A stretch of DNA of 64,000 nucleotides from positions 300,226 through 364,225 of the forward strand of contig BCIJ01000009.1 of NCBI GenBank assembly GCA_001599935.1, written 5' to 3'. Source of the stretch: Holtermannia corniformis (taxonomy: Eukaryota > Basidiomycota > Tremellomycetes > Holtermanniales). The translations under genes and the position numbers were made by a program. The notes under the pieces were generated by a model that searched no databases, was not told the DNA's origin, and saw only the letters and a list, made by a program, of their open reading frames with translations. Below, piece after piece: positions 24,520 through 35,837 of this stretch (positions are counted from its first letter, which is position 1; each line of letters opens with the position of its first letter).

Positions 24520-25298
24520 TCAACCCTCGCGCTCACCCTCGCTCCGACCACGATCACTCTGTCCACCATCCTTGGGCGTGTGCGCCTGCCGCGCGCGCTT
24601 GACCCAATGCTGCACGCCTCGATCCACGACGTCGAGCGCGCGACCCTCCCGAACGGCTTGCCAAAACGTCTGCAGCGCATGCGTCTGCGCGCCCTCTGTG
24701 AACGAGTCGGCATAGGCCGTCAACAGCCTGAGCGGGGGCGACGTCACGACTGCTACATGGTGTGGGAAGCGGATGACGGGCGCTAGGATCACACTGAGCG
24801 GGATTTGGACGATCCCACTGGTTATAGGTAGGTAGGCAGGGATCAGCTCTGCCCTAAGGGGCTTCCGATCGATCGTACTGACCCGTCGGGACCCCATTGC
24901 CTGGATTGAAACTCCTGTTCTTTCCCCCGCTTCAACGCGCTCAGTTCACCCTCGGCTTGACTCATCTCTTCGAGGTAGCGTCCAAACACGCCGTCCGGGG
25001 TACCCCTGACGTACACTAAAGACCGCGGTTCAGCCCACTGCCGGACCATCTCGAATGGGTTCCACTGCGGACGCGGACGCGGACGCGAGATTACGGGTGG
25101 ACGACGGCGCCAGCAGACCATGGTGCACATGGGTTCGATCCCGTGCGTACGCTGAGAACGCCGTTGGGAGCAGAAAGAGACGCAGGTTTCGTCGATGCAT
25201 GGATTGGATTCGGGTGGGGACGTGGTGCTGGGTCCGGGCATGGCGAGGGGTGGGAATAGGGCTTGGAGCGAGGGGGGTGGCGATGAGTCTGAAGACAT
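24520..25298 (-). CDS. Unrecognised protein with a twin CX3C motif
   Basis: The ATG at 25298 gives a Ser/Pro-rich head. Residues 34-62 then carry C-x4-C-x3-C (CIDETCVSFC) and, 14 residues later, CTMVCWRRRP. The two CX3C pairs (residues 39/43 and 58/62) have the spacing seen in small Tim-type intermembrane-space proteins. Downstream are FEMVRQWAEPRSLVYVRGTP and EMSQAEGELSALKRGKEQEF (helical), then after an intron near 24845-24885 come ELIPAYLPITSGIVQIPLSV and HALQTFWQAVREGRALDVVD, closing with a basic Gln/Gly tail at 24520. No membrane helix is clear. No named family is recognised. Codon choice and intron signals match the neighbours. Confidence 0.6.
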
Positions 25299-25479
25299 TG
25301 TTGCGATGCTGCACTCGTTCTTGAGGACCGTGGCTTGGGAAGTCTAGCAACGATCCGCTGTCGACGAGGTTGCTCGATCGAATGTACCACGTGAAGCAGG
25401 CAATACACTTTTCATCTCTTTCCCCACGATCCATGACAACGACAGATTCAAGCAAGGCTCATCGCTCACGATGTCACTG

Positions 25480-27363
25480 TTACGCGTCAGCCTGTGTCTT
25501 ACCCAGTCGCAAAAACTGGAACTGACTGTACGTGGCCGGGTCGATCGTCTCGGGACTGTTGGGTAACAAAGTCAGGACAGCACGTCGGCAAAGGAACGAC
25601 TGACAGCTCTGGGATCGCGACGGTGAAACGTTCCTGAATCTTGTTCAAGACTTCGGTATCGGCCTCTGTCGAGACGAAAGAGATACCTGTTTCCGAGCAT
25701 CAGCGCCGCGCCGCGCTCCGCTTCGCGATACCGACCCAAGCCCTTGGTACCGAACCGACCGGCACGACCGACTCGGTGTAGGTAAGAATCGGCGTCTGCG
25801 GGCGCGTCATAGTTGATGACGACGTTTACGCGCTCGACGTCGATGCCGCGACCAAAGATGTCGGTCGCGACGAGGATGCGCTTTTCAAACGCCTTGAACG
25901 AAGTGTAGCGCGCAATCCTTCGGGGCGTCAGCTTTCCCTTGGCCACTCGAGCGGGGGGACGGACCGCTCATCCTGCGTCAAGCCAGAGTGGATGCAGATG
26001 GACGGAAAGTTGCACTCGCGCAGTAGGCGGTCGAGCTCGGTCGCGCGGTTGACAGACTTTACAAAGATGCAGACCTGGTTGAACTCGAGCTGGTCCAAGA
26101 GGTCGTTGAGCTTGCGGTTCTTCTGGGCCTCGTCGAGCTTGATAAAGTACTGCTGGAGACCGTGCAGGGTCAGCTTGGTCTCGTCGTCGACGTAGATTTC
26201 AAGCGGCTGCGGGGTTAGCTCGGCGGCGTTCGGGCGCGACTGACGTTTTGCATAAACTTTTTGCAAGTCTCGCGAACGCCCTTTGCGAGCGTGGCGCTGA
26301 ACATCATGACCTGCTTGTGCTGCGGTGTGGCCCTGAAGATTTCTTGTACGTCGCGGCGCATGTCTGTGTAGGAAGGGGAAACCGGAGAATGAGTGACTAT
26401 TCGTTTACGCGCAGAGGGAGCGGGCGGGTCGTTCGATCGCGCTCTACGTCTCGGTGGCCACCCGTGTTCTCAGATTCATGCTCTCGGCGAAAGCGGTCGG
26501 AACGCCTTGCCTGGCCTCTCGGCTTCGGTTGCACTTGATTGCGCGCGCGATCGACCCGCCCAGGGAGTGGAGACTAGAGGGAGGCTAAGACTAACCGAGT
26601 TGCTCGAGCATCTTGTCGCACTCGTCCAAGACAAAGTGCTTGACCGAGCCCGCGTTGAGCTTCTTGTCCCGGATGAGCGAGAGCATGCGGCCCGGTGTGC
26701 CGACGACAATGTGCGGGCACTTTTCCTTGTTGGCGAGGATGTCGAGGTCGGCAGAGATTGGAGTGCCGCCGTAAAAGACCGAGGTGCGGACGTTGGCCAT
26801 GTACTTGCTAAAGCGGATAAACTCGTTGCGGATCTGGTAGGCGAGTTCGCGCGTGTGGCAGAGGATGAGGATCGACGTCTCGCCGTCGACGGGTTCGCTG
26901 TGGGCTTGTTTAGTGGGTGCCATGGCGGTCGGGGCCGACAGACATTTGCTGGAGCGAGGCGAGGACAAAGACGGCCGTCTTGCCCATGCCGCTCTTTGCC
27001 TGGCAGAGCACGTCTTGGCCGAGGATCGACTGCGGGATGCACTCTTGCTGGACTGTGCGAGTTGTCAGCCCGATTTGCGATGGCGGTCGACGGACCCTCT
27101 GAGGGGTGTTCGAAACCGAGGTCCGAGATGGCTCGGAGCAGTTCGGGCTTTAACAAAAAGTCCCTGTCGGCGCGTGAGCCGGGTCGGTGGACGGGAGGTG
27201 ACGAGGCCTACCTGAAGCCGGTGCTGTGGATGCCGACATAGCTACCCTTTTCAGCCTCCTTTTCTGGCGCCTTTGCGCCGTCGGCCGCGGTGGCCGTGGG
27301 CGCGACGTAGGCCTCTTCGGCCTCGTCATAGTCTACGAGCTCTTCAGTGTCCTCTGGGGCCAT
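25480..27363 (-). CDS. SUB2: SUB2/UAP56 DEAD-box RNA helicase
   Basis: Nuclear ATPase of spliceosome assembly and TREX-dependent mRNA export. The first exon ([20 protein letters not shown]) is the acidic SUB2 N-terminus. Motifs in order: Q-motif region [20 protein letters not shown]; motif [19 protein letters not shown] (Ia); VGTPGR (Ib); DECD (II, DECD as in SUB2 rather than DEAD); SAT (III); [11 protein letters not shown] (V); [10 protein letters not shown] (VI). All are intact. The last exon gives [10 protein letters not shown] and, if read on without splicing, ten or so extra residues to TAA at 25480; a small intron there could shorten the end. It heads away from SNF5 across 1.1 kb. Confidence 0.95.
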
Positions 27364-28456
27364 TCTGCGGGGTCAGCTGGGTGGTAGATGAGTGGCAAGG
27401 CGTGTGGTGAATGGAATGTGACCAAGGTGTTGCGAGGTTGGGTGCGGCAAGCGGTGGACTCACTTTGACAGTGTGGTGGTGGTGGTGTGGTCTGTGCTGT
27501 GCTGCTGGCTGGTTGTAGTGGTGCGCTGTGAAGCAGTGTTGGTGCTTGGTGTTGGTGCAGTCTTCTTGCGCGCATCGAACGCACTAACCCCTACCCCCCT
27601 CGGCGGTGTTATACTATAACGCCGGTGCTTAACCCCCTGTGCGATGACGCGTGCGGTGGCGAATTTCCCGTTGCGGTACAAAGTTGATAACGGGCCCGTT
27701 GGAAAGAGTGCACGGTGAGCCGAGCGAGCGCGGTTCCCAGGCCGAGACGGCTCGCGGGTGTTGAGCGCGGCGAGCAGCCACCGAGCGGTAACGGGCGAGG
27801 TCGTACAGCACCATCACCAGTACCACCACCACCACACCACCCACACCACCGTAGCATAGCATAGACAGCCCACTAGACAGCAGCCACGATGCATTCCATC
27901 CACTGTACATACATGCCCCACCGCGTTAACATGGCAGTACCCACTCGCACCGCACCGCCAGCACCCGACCCCACGCCAGCACGCACGCCCGTTCGCGCGG
28001 GGAAACGTCTCCGGACTCGTCTGGCGAGAGGCACAGCGAGCGAGCAGCACCAGAGCGAGCGAGCGCACCGGGTGAGTGCTTGACACGGCTTGAACCGCGC
28101 GCGGGCGTGGGACCGCGTGATGGGGTGCGATCGGCCGGATCGCAAAACAGGGGCCGCACAAGACTGACGCGCGTTTGAGCCCGGCGCGTTCTCTGCTGCA
28201 TTCAGCGTGCGATCCCACGCGCTTTGGTGCTGGCTACCGTCGATGCGTGCATTCGGTTGATCACTCTTGCCCTCGCGATGGATGCTGCATGCGAGACGAC
28301 ATGGTTGATGACCCAGACTGACCCTGTTCACTCTAGGCGCCGTAATACCTCGCACTGACATCTACAACGCGACCCAACCCATCAATGCTCTAGCGCACCC
28401 GACGGTAGGTAGCTCGCAACCCAGTCTACTGCACAATCTCACCCCACCAGCTCAGC
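27364..28456. promoter_or_regulatory. Long divergent intergenic region between SUB2 and SNF5
   Basis: Nearly 1.1 kb without a supported gene, the longest such gap among the housekeeping genes. It contains CA/CCA-rich simple sequence at 27465-27500 (as TGG/GTG) and 27815-27852, a short palindrome-like GTTATACTATAAC at 27607-27619, and repeated GAGCGAGC-type runs near 28030-28070. A 64-codon plus-strand frame (27889-28083) has no splice or homology support. Both 5' leaders and promoters must lie here; nothing further can be assigned. Confidence 0.5.
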
Positions 28457-31400
28457 ATGCAGCCTCACGATCTCAGCGCGCCCAACGGTGCCGGTGGCGA
28501 TCCCGGTCCTAGCACCCAACAAGCATACCACCAAGCGCAGGCGCACGCACAGCGCTTTGACCCGCGCCAGCTGTACGCGCAACCCAACGGCCCAGGTCCA
28601 GGCAGCTACCTGCCACCGCACTCACGCCAGGGCACGCCCCCCGTCCCTTCACCAACCCACACCCACCTCGGCTCACCCGCCCATTCGAGTCCAAGGACGC
28701 AGCATGCGCCCTCGCCGGCTCAGGACCCGCACAGGCTCGCAATGCAGCGTGCAGCCCAACAACAGCAGCAGCTCCCGTTTGATCCGCGTCTGCTGCCAAT
28801 GCTCCACCAGACGTCCAACCCAGTGTTCATGCAAGAGCTCCTCAAGAGCAACCCGCCGCTGTTTGGCGCGCTCCAGCAGGCCGTCGTCATCATGCGCAGT
28901 GGCAAGATCCAACCGCCGACGCTGCAAGCAATGCATGCCATGGCCAGTCAGGCTCAGGCCCAGGCTCAGGCTCAGGCCCAGCAGCAGCAGCAACAGCCGC
29001 AATGGCAACAGCAACACCCTGCCGTCGCGCCATCACCCATGCCGGCACCCGCACCTCGCTCTCATTCTCAAGCGATCGCAGCCGCCAGTCCAGTCCAATC
29101 GATCCAACCGGAACCCAAACCCGTCATATCGCTCGCTCCAACGCCAGTCCCAGTCCCAGCACCAGCACCGCCACCCACCCCGGTAGCGTCCACCGACTCT
29201 CACCCGGCGCCCCCAGTGCAAGCGTGGACGAAAGCGCTCTCGCACAACCTGCCCATCACTTCATTCACACCCATCCCTTCCTCGCCCACACCATCCCAAC
29301 TCGCCGAGCTCTCGGAAGCCGAGATCCAAAACGTCCGCAACTGGCTCGATCGCGACCTGGCCTACGCCGAGGTCGAGAAACAACAGCTCGCGTTCAAGAG
29401 GGCACGCGGATGCGATTGGCAGAAAGAGTATGCGGCTGGGATCCCTTGGTGGATGACGACGAGGCCTGTGGCCGCACAGACGCCGGTCCAGACCATGCCG
29501 GGCTTGCAGGTCGTGTGGCCGAGTGAGAAGCAGCCGAGACGGGATGCGCGCAAACAGCCGAGGACGCTGCGGAGGTTGTGAGTGGCGCCTACTCTTACAC
29601 CGAGCTGACACGCGATCAGCTCGAAAGCGCAGCTAAGGGCCATGGCGGATCAACCAGAGCATATCGTCCCGATCCGGCTCGAGATAGATCACGACGCGAT
29701 TCGGTTCAGAGATACCCTGTTGTGGAACTGTGCCGGTCAGTCTGGCCCTCTGCAACGCTTCGGATCACTAATAAGCGCAGATACCGTCGTCGATCCGCAA
29801 ATGTTCGCCCTCTCCCTCTGCGAAGACTTCAACCTCCCTCTGGCCATCTTTGTGCCCAAGATTGTAGCCGCGATCCAAGAACGCGTCAAAGAGTACCAAG
29901 ACCAGTTGTTGCCGATTGGCCCGCATCGGATCTTGCAGGGCGACGGCGCCGCGGGGCAGTGTGGTCCTGATGAACTCGAGTTTTGGGCGCGCCACCGGAA
30001 ACGAAGGCGGGTCGACTGGGACGATCAAGACGAGAGGCCGATGACGGTCGATGAGCTCGAACAGGTGGGGGGTGAAATGGATGAGGAGTTGAGGATCCAG
30101 ATCAAGGTTGGTTTCACGACCGCGTAGACACACGGGCTGACGTGCATAGCTCGACATCATCATTGGCCAGGTCAACCTTGTTGACAATTTCGAATGGGAT
30201 CTGTACAGTACCGTCACCCCCGAACAGTTTGCCGCGACGTATGCTGCCGATCTCGGCCTCGGCGGTGACTTCAAGTGAGTGGACGCAACCGCTCTGACAG
30301 TGACTGACGGCGCAGAACCGCCATCGCGCACGATATCCACGAGCAAGTCCAGATCTACATCCGCTCCCTCTTCCTCGTCGGCCACCCGTTCGACGGCTCG
30401 ACCATCCTCGACGACGAGATCCGGTTCGCGTTCCTGCCGCCGGTGGTTGATGTCGTGCGCAAAGACGAGATCGCGAGCGCAACGTTTACGCCGTTGTTGA
30501 ACCGACTGACGGATGCTGAGCTCGAGCGAGTCGAAAAGGATCGTGAGCGCGATATGAAGCGTAAGCGACGGCAGACGCGTGGTCGTCGCGGTATCGTCTT
30601 GCCCGATCGCGAGCCACTCAAGACGACTCGCACGTTGTTGAGAGCCGCGGTCGGAGCGCTCGATGTCCAGCCCGCCCCGCGCGAATACGTACCGGCACCG
30701 ACTCCCGTTTCGGGCTCGTCGCGCCGCGCAGCCGCGATTGCCGCTTCAGCCTTTATCACCAACATGGCTAAAGACGACGACATGCCGATCCCGGAACCGC
30801 CGTCGCCCCCGCCATCAGCTATCAAGCCGCGACGACCGGTCCCGACCCCGTTCGCGACGCATGCTCTGACCCCGATCCGGATCGAGACGCCCGAACGGGG
30901 TCCGATGACGCCGATCCAAGGCGTCAAGCATGAGAACTTGGAACACGCGCTACATGGCGTCGTGGAACAGACGGGACCGTGGCATTGCTTGAACTGCAAC
31001 GTACCGGAACACATGGCCGGTGGGAAACGCAAGGGTCCAGATGGCCCGACGAGCTTGTGCTACAATTGCTGTGAGTGCTGCTTGCTTGGCCGAGCTGACT
31101 CTGCAGCGCGATACTATTCGCGCAACAAGCGCCATCGTCGAGTCGAGCGCTACATTGATCCAGACCAGGAGATTGCTCCCGTCCAACTCCCACCCGCGCA
31201 CGCGCACGCGCACGCGCAAGGCGACGACGCTTCGCACCATCAAACCCACATCGCGAACGGGAAACCGCGCTCGCACCGTCGTCGAGTGATTGAAGACTCG
31301 CCAACACGCACAAACACTCCAAAGTCGTCACTCTCATTCTTGTCCGAGTCGACGCCGCCTCCGCCGCCGCCGCCAAAACAGGAGCCAACACCCGAGCGCA

Positions 31401-31778
31401 AGCCGCTCAGTCGGCAGGTGCGTTGGGAGATGATCTGTTGATCGGGAGCTGATCCATTTAGACTCCGCCTCAGTGGTTGTTGAACGCCGCGACGGCGTCA
31501 CGAGCACGTTTCCCGTACGACCTGTTTGAGATCATTGCCAAACCGCGCCCGCCGCAGGACGCGGACCGGCCGGCCGAATGGCGGATAAAGTGCTTGGACT
31601 GGTACGTCCTTGACTCTCCTTCATAGCGTCCGCTAAAACATACAGCCCTGGACGAATCTACGTGCCTGGTCCAGAAGAGTCACTGGACAATTTCGAGGTC
31701 CATCTGAAAAATCGCAATCACCGGGGAAAAGTCGAGGCTCGGGTCCTGGAAGGCCGGACACAGGTTAGCAGCGAGTAG
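28457..31778 (+). CDS. SNF5: SNF5/SMARCB1 core subunit of SWI/SNF (or RSC), with GATA-type zinc finger
   Basis: Core subunit of an ATP-dependent chromatin remodeller. The N-terminal exon (28457-29579) is Gln/Pro/Ala-rich with a conserved piece SEAEIQNVRNWLDRDLAYAE and DWQKEYAAGIPWWMTTR. An intron joins RRF to SKAQLRAMADQPEHIVPIRL, where the SNF5 homology region begins. The first repeat includes FALSLCEDFNLPLAIFVPKI; the second includes RIQIKLDIIIGQVNLVDNFE and TPEQFAATYAADLGLGGDF. Further on is a four-cysteine finger CLNC-x18-CYNC (about 30985-31070) like GATA fingers, then RFPYDLFEIIAKPRPPQDAD and the end VEARVLEGRTQVSSE at 31778. The GATA-like finger is, to my knowledge, a feature of some fungal SNF5 proteins. 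It ends 24 bp from the convergent hydrolase gene. Confidence 0.93.
28930..29015 (+). repeat. Imperfect CAG/CAGGCT repeat coding a Gln-Ala/Gln tract in SNF5
   Basis: Repeated CAGGCT/CAGGCC hexamers pass into CAGCAGCAG runs, coding alternating Gln-Ala and then poly-Gln. Such tracts vary in length between strains. It lies in the disordered N-terminal part and keeps the frame. Confidence 0.8.
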
Positions 31779-31801
31779 GACATGCATGCTTGTGCTATAC
31801 G

Positions 31802-33219
31802 CTACCATGCTCGGCGCTGGCTCCAGTCTTGGCGGATCTTGTACAGTTTCCGGCCCGTCTGTCGCGTCAGCGTTTCTGCCAAGTCCGAGGTACGTACATC
31901 CAACACGCTCAGATCGACGTCGAGCGTCTGCACCCCGACTTGGGCTTTATCGAACCCGCCAATCTTGCCGCGCAGAGGTAACCAAACGCCCGAAGAACCC
32001 ATGAAGCGCGTGCCTGGGGCCTCGCCGCCAGCGTTACACATGATCCATGCCGTTTCCGACTCGTACGCTCGGACCATACAGAGCGAAGTCACGACGTGGC
32101 GCTCGAGCTCGGGATCGTGTGGGTACATTAGGATCTCGCTGGGGTGCGTTAGCGTGTCTGACAGCGGTAGGAAGACGTACGGCTCAGAGTCACTCATCGT
32201 CCAGTATGTTGGCGCAAAGACGATTTGGGCGCCTTGGTCCGCTAGTGATTGTGCTGCGGCCGGGTGGGACATGTCCCAGCCTGCAAGAGCCGTCAGCCTT
32301 GAGCTGAAGCAGCAGCGCACGCACAAATCATGAGCCCCGCTTTGCCCCATTTGGTATCGAACACAGTATGGTCATCCTTGCCTGGCTGGAGGTACTCGCT
32401 ATCATGATCGTTCAGCCGAGCGCACGTTCACAGGAAACACGCACCGCTCGGGATGCCACAGGTTGCGTTTCTCGTACTTGCCTACCAGCTCGCCGGTCCC
32501 GGCTTCCAGGAAGAACGCCGTGTTCTTGAGGATCGCTTTGTCTTCTTTCCACCCCGACTGGGTGTCGTAGCTGAACGCTTGCGTGATCTCGCGCCATTGG
32601 TCTTGGACGGCGGCGTCGGGTTGCGCTGACGCGGATGCTGTTGAAGTCGGGAGGTGCGCGAACGGCGATTGATCGAGTACTGTAGGGTCTCTCAACGCTG
32701 GTGGCTGACCGAAAACGATGGTGCCGACGATGGCAATGTCCTGCTCTTTCGCAACCGTCGCGAGGTAGCTTAACAGATGCTGGGCGGGGAACGAGAGGAA
32801 CTAGCAGCCAGAATCAGCCTGGTGCATTCGACCATCCCCTCCGTTCAAATTAAATCTCGACCGAGGCGGCGTAGCACATGGGCTATAGCTGTCGCAAAGA
32901 AAATGTACCCCCGGGTCATTTCCAACCCAAGTCGGTTCGACTCCGACCGCTGCCTTTTTGTTCGACGCGACGTTTTGCTCTTGACCGGCGCACTCACCTC
33001 GCGTCCCGTGTCGAGCAAGCCCTGCAAAAAGTATTCGGGGAAGACGACGACATCTGCGCCTTCGCGTTTGGCTTGTTCGACCTTTGCGAGCGCATCGACG
33101 AGGTTCGCTTCGAGTGTCGGAAAGGTCGACGTTGTTGATGGCCATAGGTTGATGGGATCTGCGCTGACTGGCGAAGTCTGTGCGATGCTGACGCGTAGCT
33201 GAGTCGATAGGGCAGGCAT
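31802..33219 (-). CDS. Carbon-nitrogen hydrolase (nitrilase superfamily)
   Basis: Hydrolyses a C-N bond in an amide, nitrile or carbamoyl substrate; the substrate is not evident. The ATG at 33219 gives MPALSTQLRVSIAQTSPVSA, with a lengthened first strand. The catalytic triad can be seen: Glu in VVFPEYFLQG, Lys in VGKYEKRNLWHPE and Cys in CWDMSHPAA. Between them an insertion rich in Ala/Ser (near 32600-32690) is unusual. After the cysteine come ADQGAQIVFAPTYWTMSDSE and CMVRAYESETAWIMCNAGG. The C-terminal strand VGVQTLDVDLSVLDV precedes a last exon ending QRRAW at 31802. Four or five introns. This is a different branch from the omega-amidase at 37.9 kb. It starts 214 bp from the divergent GNL1-type gene. 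Confidence 0.85.
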
Positions 33220-33433
33220 GCTAGCGACCGAGTCGACAAGATGTTGCTGGTGAGCTTACGGTTGCTCGGTAAACTGAGCAACCACGTGGCGCACTCACAT
33301 GAAACACGCAAAAAGACGACGATGAGCCGGATCCGAACCGACTCGCAAGAAACCGAGTTGGACTCGGCAGCTTGTACAGGGATAAAGAGAGCAGCACGGC
33401 GAGTCCGAGGTCTACAACACAATCTACACACCA

Positions 33434-35809
33434 TGCCACGCAAGATCCTCAACTCGAACAAGAAACGGAAACAGCAACTGCAAGAAAAACGAGCCGTCAA
33501 ACGAGGCGAGCTCGCACCAGAGGTCGTCAAAGACAAGCACCGCGCGCGCAGGCAGCCATCTCAGGCGCACAACAGGCACAGCACGGCGCAGGGTAGTGAC
33601 AGGTTACGCTCAATCTTTGCCAACGTGCCAAAGGAATACCTCGCACAGACCAAGGCTCTGGCGTTCAGTCGGCCGCTAAGGCGACCGCTTCAAGGGCAAG
33701 ACGCGAGGTTCCCAATCGAGTTGTTGAGCGCACGCGATATCGAGGGCAGGCTTTCCTGTCCGGCACGACCCCGGTTCAAGCAGGGAATCACAAAGAAGGA
33801 GCTCGAGCGGAACGAGGAGGGCGTGTTCCGGAAATGGGTCGAAGGGGTCGAAAGCGTCATCCAAGACTGGATGAGCTCGAGTGATGCCATTCAGGAGGAT
33901 TCGGAAGATCAGGAGGGTGAAGCGCCGGCCGTCGAAGCCGAAAGAGCCACTGCAGACGCTGAACCGCAAGAGCCCGAGTGGCCGCACGGACCGTCATGGT
34001 TTGAACGCAACCTCGAAGTCTGGCGCCAGCTGTGCGTCCTCCGTTTCATGACATGGATGAGCTGACAGACTCCAGCTGGCGCGTCACCGAATCTTCGTCC
34101 ATCCTCATGCTACTCCTCGACGCACGCTGCGTACCTCTGCACTGTCCTCCCTCGCTCAAAAAGTACCTGCAGAACCTCACGCCCAAGAAAGAGATCATCC
34201 TCGTTCTCACCAAGGCCGACTTGGTCGATCCCGCTGCCTTGGCCGGATGGAAGACTTGGGTCAAGACCTGGTGGGGTCAAGACGGGGTGCAAGTCGTCAG
34301 TGCCATGTCGTATGACCCCGAGGCGCTCTACACGGCTGGTGAGTCGATGATTGCCGCAGGATACGCGTGGCTGACGCACGCTCTCAGGGCGAGCTGTACA
34401 TCGCCCCGAGATCCCAGCAGAGTCATTGGACGAACTCATCACGGCCCTCAAAACGGCGCACGATCGCCTGCTGACGCCTCCATCCACTCTACCCGCAGAA
34501 AAAGCTGCCAAATGGCGTCCCCGGGTCCGTCGTGAAGTCGACTGGGAAGACCTTCTACGCACACGCGACTTTGGCAAACGCAAACTCAGGACCAGCACGA
34601 AACGAGGGCCAACAGAGACTGGGGACGATGTGGACGAGGAGGAGGCTGAAGCCGAGGGAGCGTTGAAGGAGGATGTCGAGGATGACGACCAAGGCGAAGT
34701 GACGGAGCCGTTGACGATTGGGCTTATTGGTCAACCGAACGTCGGAAAGAGCTCGTTGTTGAATGCTCTACTTGGGCAGCAGCGGGTTCGTGCGAGCAGG
34801 ACGCCGGGCAAGGTGAGTAGTGTGGGAGCTAGCATGGGCAGTAACTCACCGATTGCAGACCAAATACAGGTGTTTATCGGGAACTACTGTGCTCCGAACG
34901 ACTCGTAAACTGACTGATCCGTAGGCAAACCATGTTCTGGGGTGAGAAGAAGGAAGTCTTATTCGCCGACTCGCCGGGCCTAGTCTGCCCCAGCCTCGTC
35001 GGCGTCGAACTACAAGTCTTGGCCGGCAGTATGTTGCTCCACGCATCTCACTGCGCCCGCTCATCACCGCCCATACAGTCCTCCCGATCTCACAAATCCC
35101 CTCTCTACCAGCTTGTATTCACTTTGCAGCCTCTCACCTCCCTCTCGAGACCATCTTCAACGTGCCGCCACCAGTCGAATGGGCTGCGCCAGATACACAG
35201 CAGACTGCCAAGACGTATCGCGCTGGCTTTGAACGGAGTCAGGAGGCGATAGACGACGAGGAGCGTCGGATGGCAGCGGACCGGAGCTGGACGGCGGGAG
35301 CGATCATGGAGTCTCGTGCGCTCGATCGAGGCTATCGTGAGTCTGGGCAGTTCATGTCAGCATGTGCTGACCTCGCAAGTAACGGCGAAAGGTGGACGCC
35401 CCGATGCAAACCGTGCAGCCAACGGCAGTAAGTCTGTCAATCACCCAGATCCGTCGAAGCTGACAGCCTAGTGATGCGTGCGCTTGCCGATGGCAAAGTC
35501 CGCTGGGGCTTCTGGCCTCCCGACACAATCGATAACGAGCTTCAAGATCGCAAGGGGCTTGGGATCTGGATTGGCGAGTATCTCGAGCGAGATGGGACCG
35601 CTGGCGAGTCGGAAGAGGAGCTCGAAGACACGGACACGGACGAGAGTGTCGTCGATGCCATGAGCGAGGAAGAGGCGAGCGAAGACGAGGAAGAGGACGA
35701 GGTGCCAACTGCGAAAGCGACGAGCTTTTTCGCGGCACTTGAAGTGGATAACGCTACGAGCTCCAACGAGGATGATGACGAGTCATCAGACGAAATCAAG
35801 TCGCAGTAA
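33434..35809 (+). CDS. Circularly permuted GTPase of the GNL1/HSR1 type
   Basis: A YRG/YlqF-class GTPase, likely in ribosome maturation. The basic N-terminus MPRKILNSNKKRKQQLQEKR is typical. The key phrase WFERNLEVWRQLWRVTESSS leads into the GTPase core with motifs in permuted order: G4 LTKADL near 34205, then G1 GQPNVGKSS near 34730, and G3 DSPGLVCP near 34970. After these come the C-terminal piece YRAGFERSQEAIDDEERRMA and an acidic tail. Five introns are implied; one exon boundary at 34055-34080 restores RQLWRV. WFERNLE-WRQLWRV is characteristic of GNL1 rather than LSG1 or NOG2. Ends at 35809, convergent with ERG27 by under 30 bp. Confidence 0.9.
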
Positions 35810-35837
35810 GCCACCGTAGTCTACTCATATGCATTCA

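Noticed and set aside
27889..28083. Small plus-strand ORF upstream of SNF5
   Set aside because: Low-complexity Pro/Arg/Ala content from GC-rich DNA, no supporting signals; could at most be a leader ORF.
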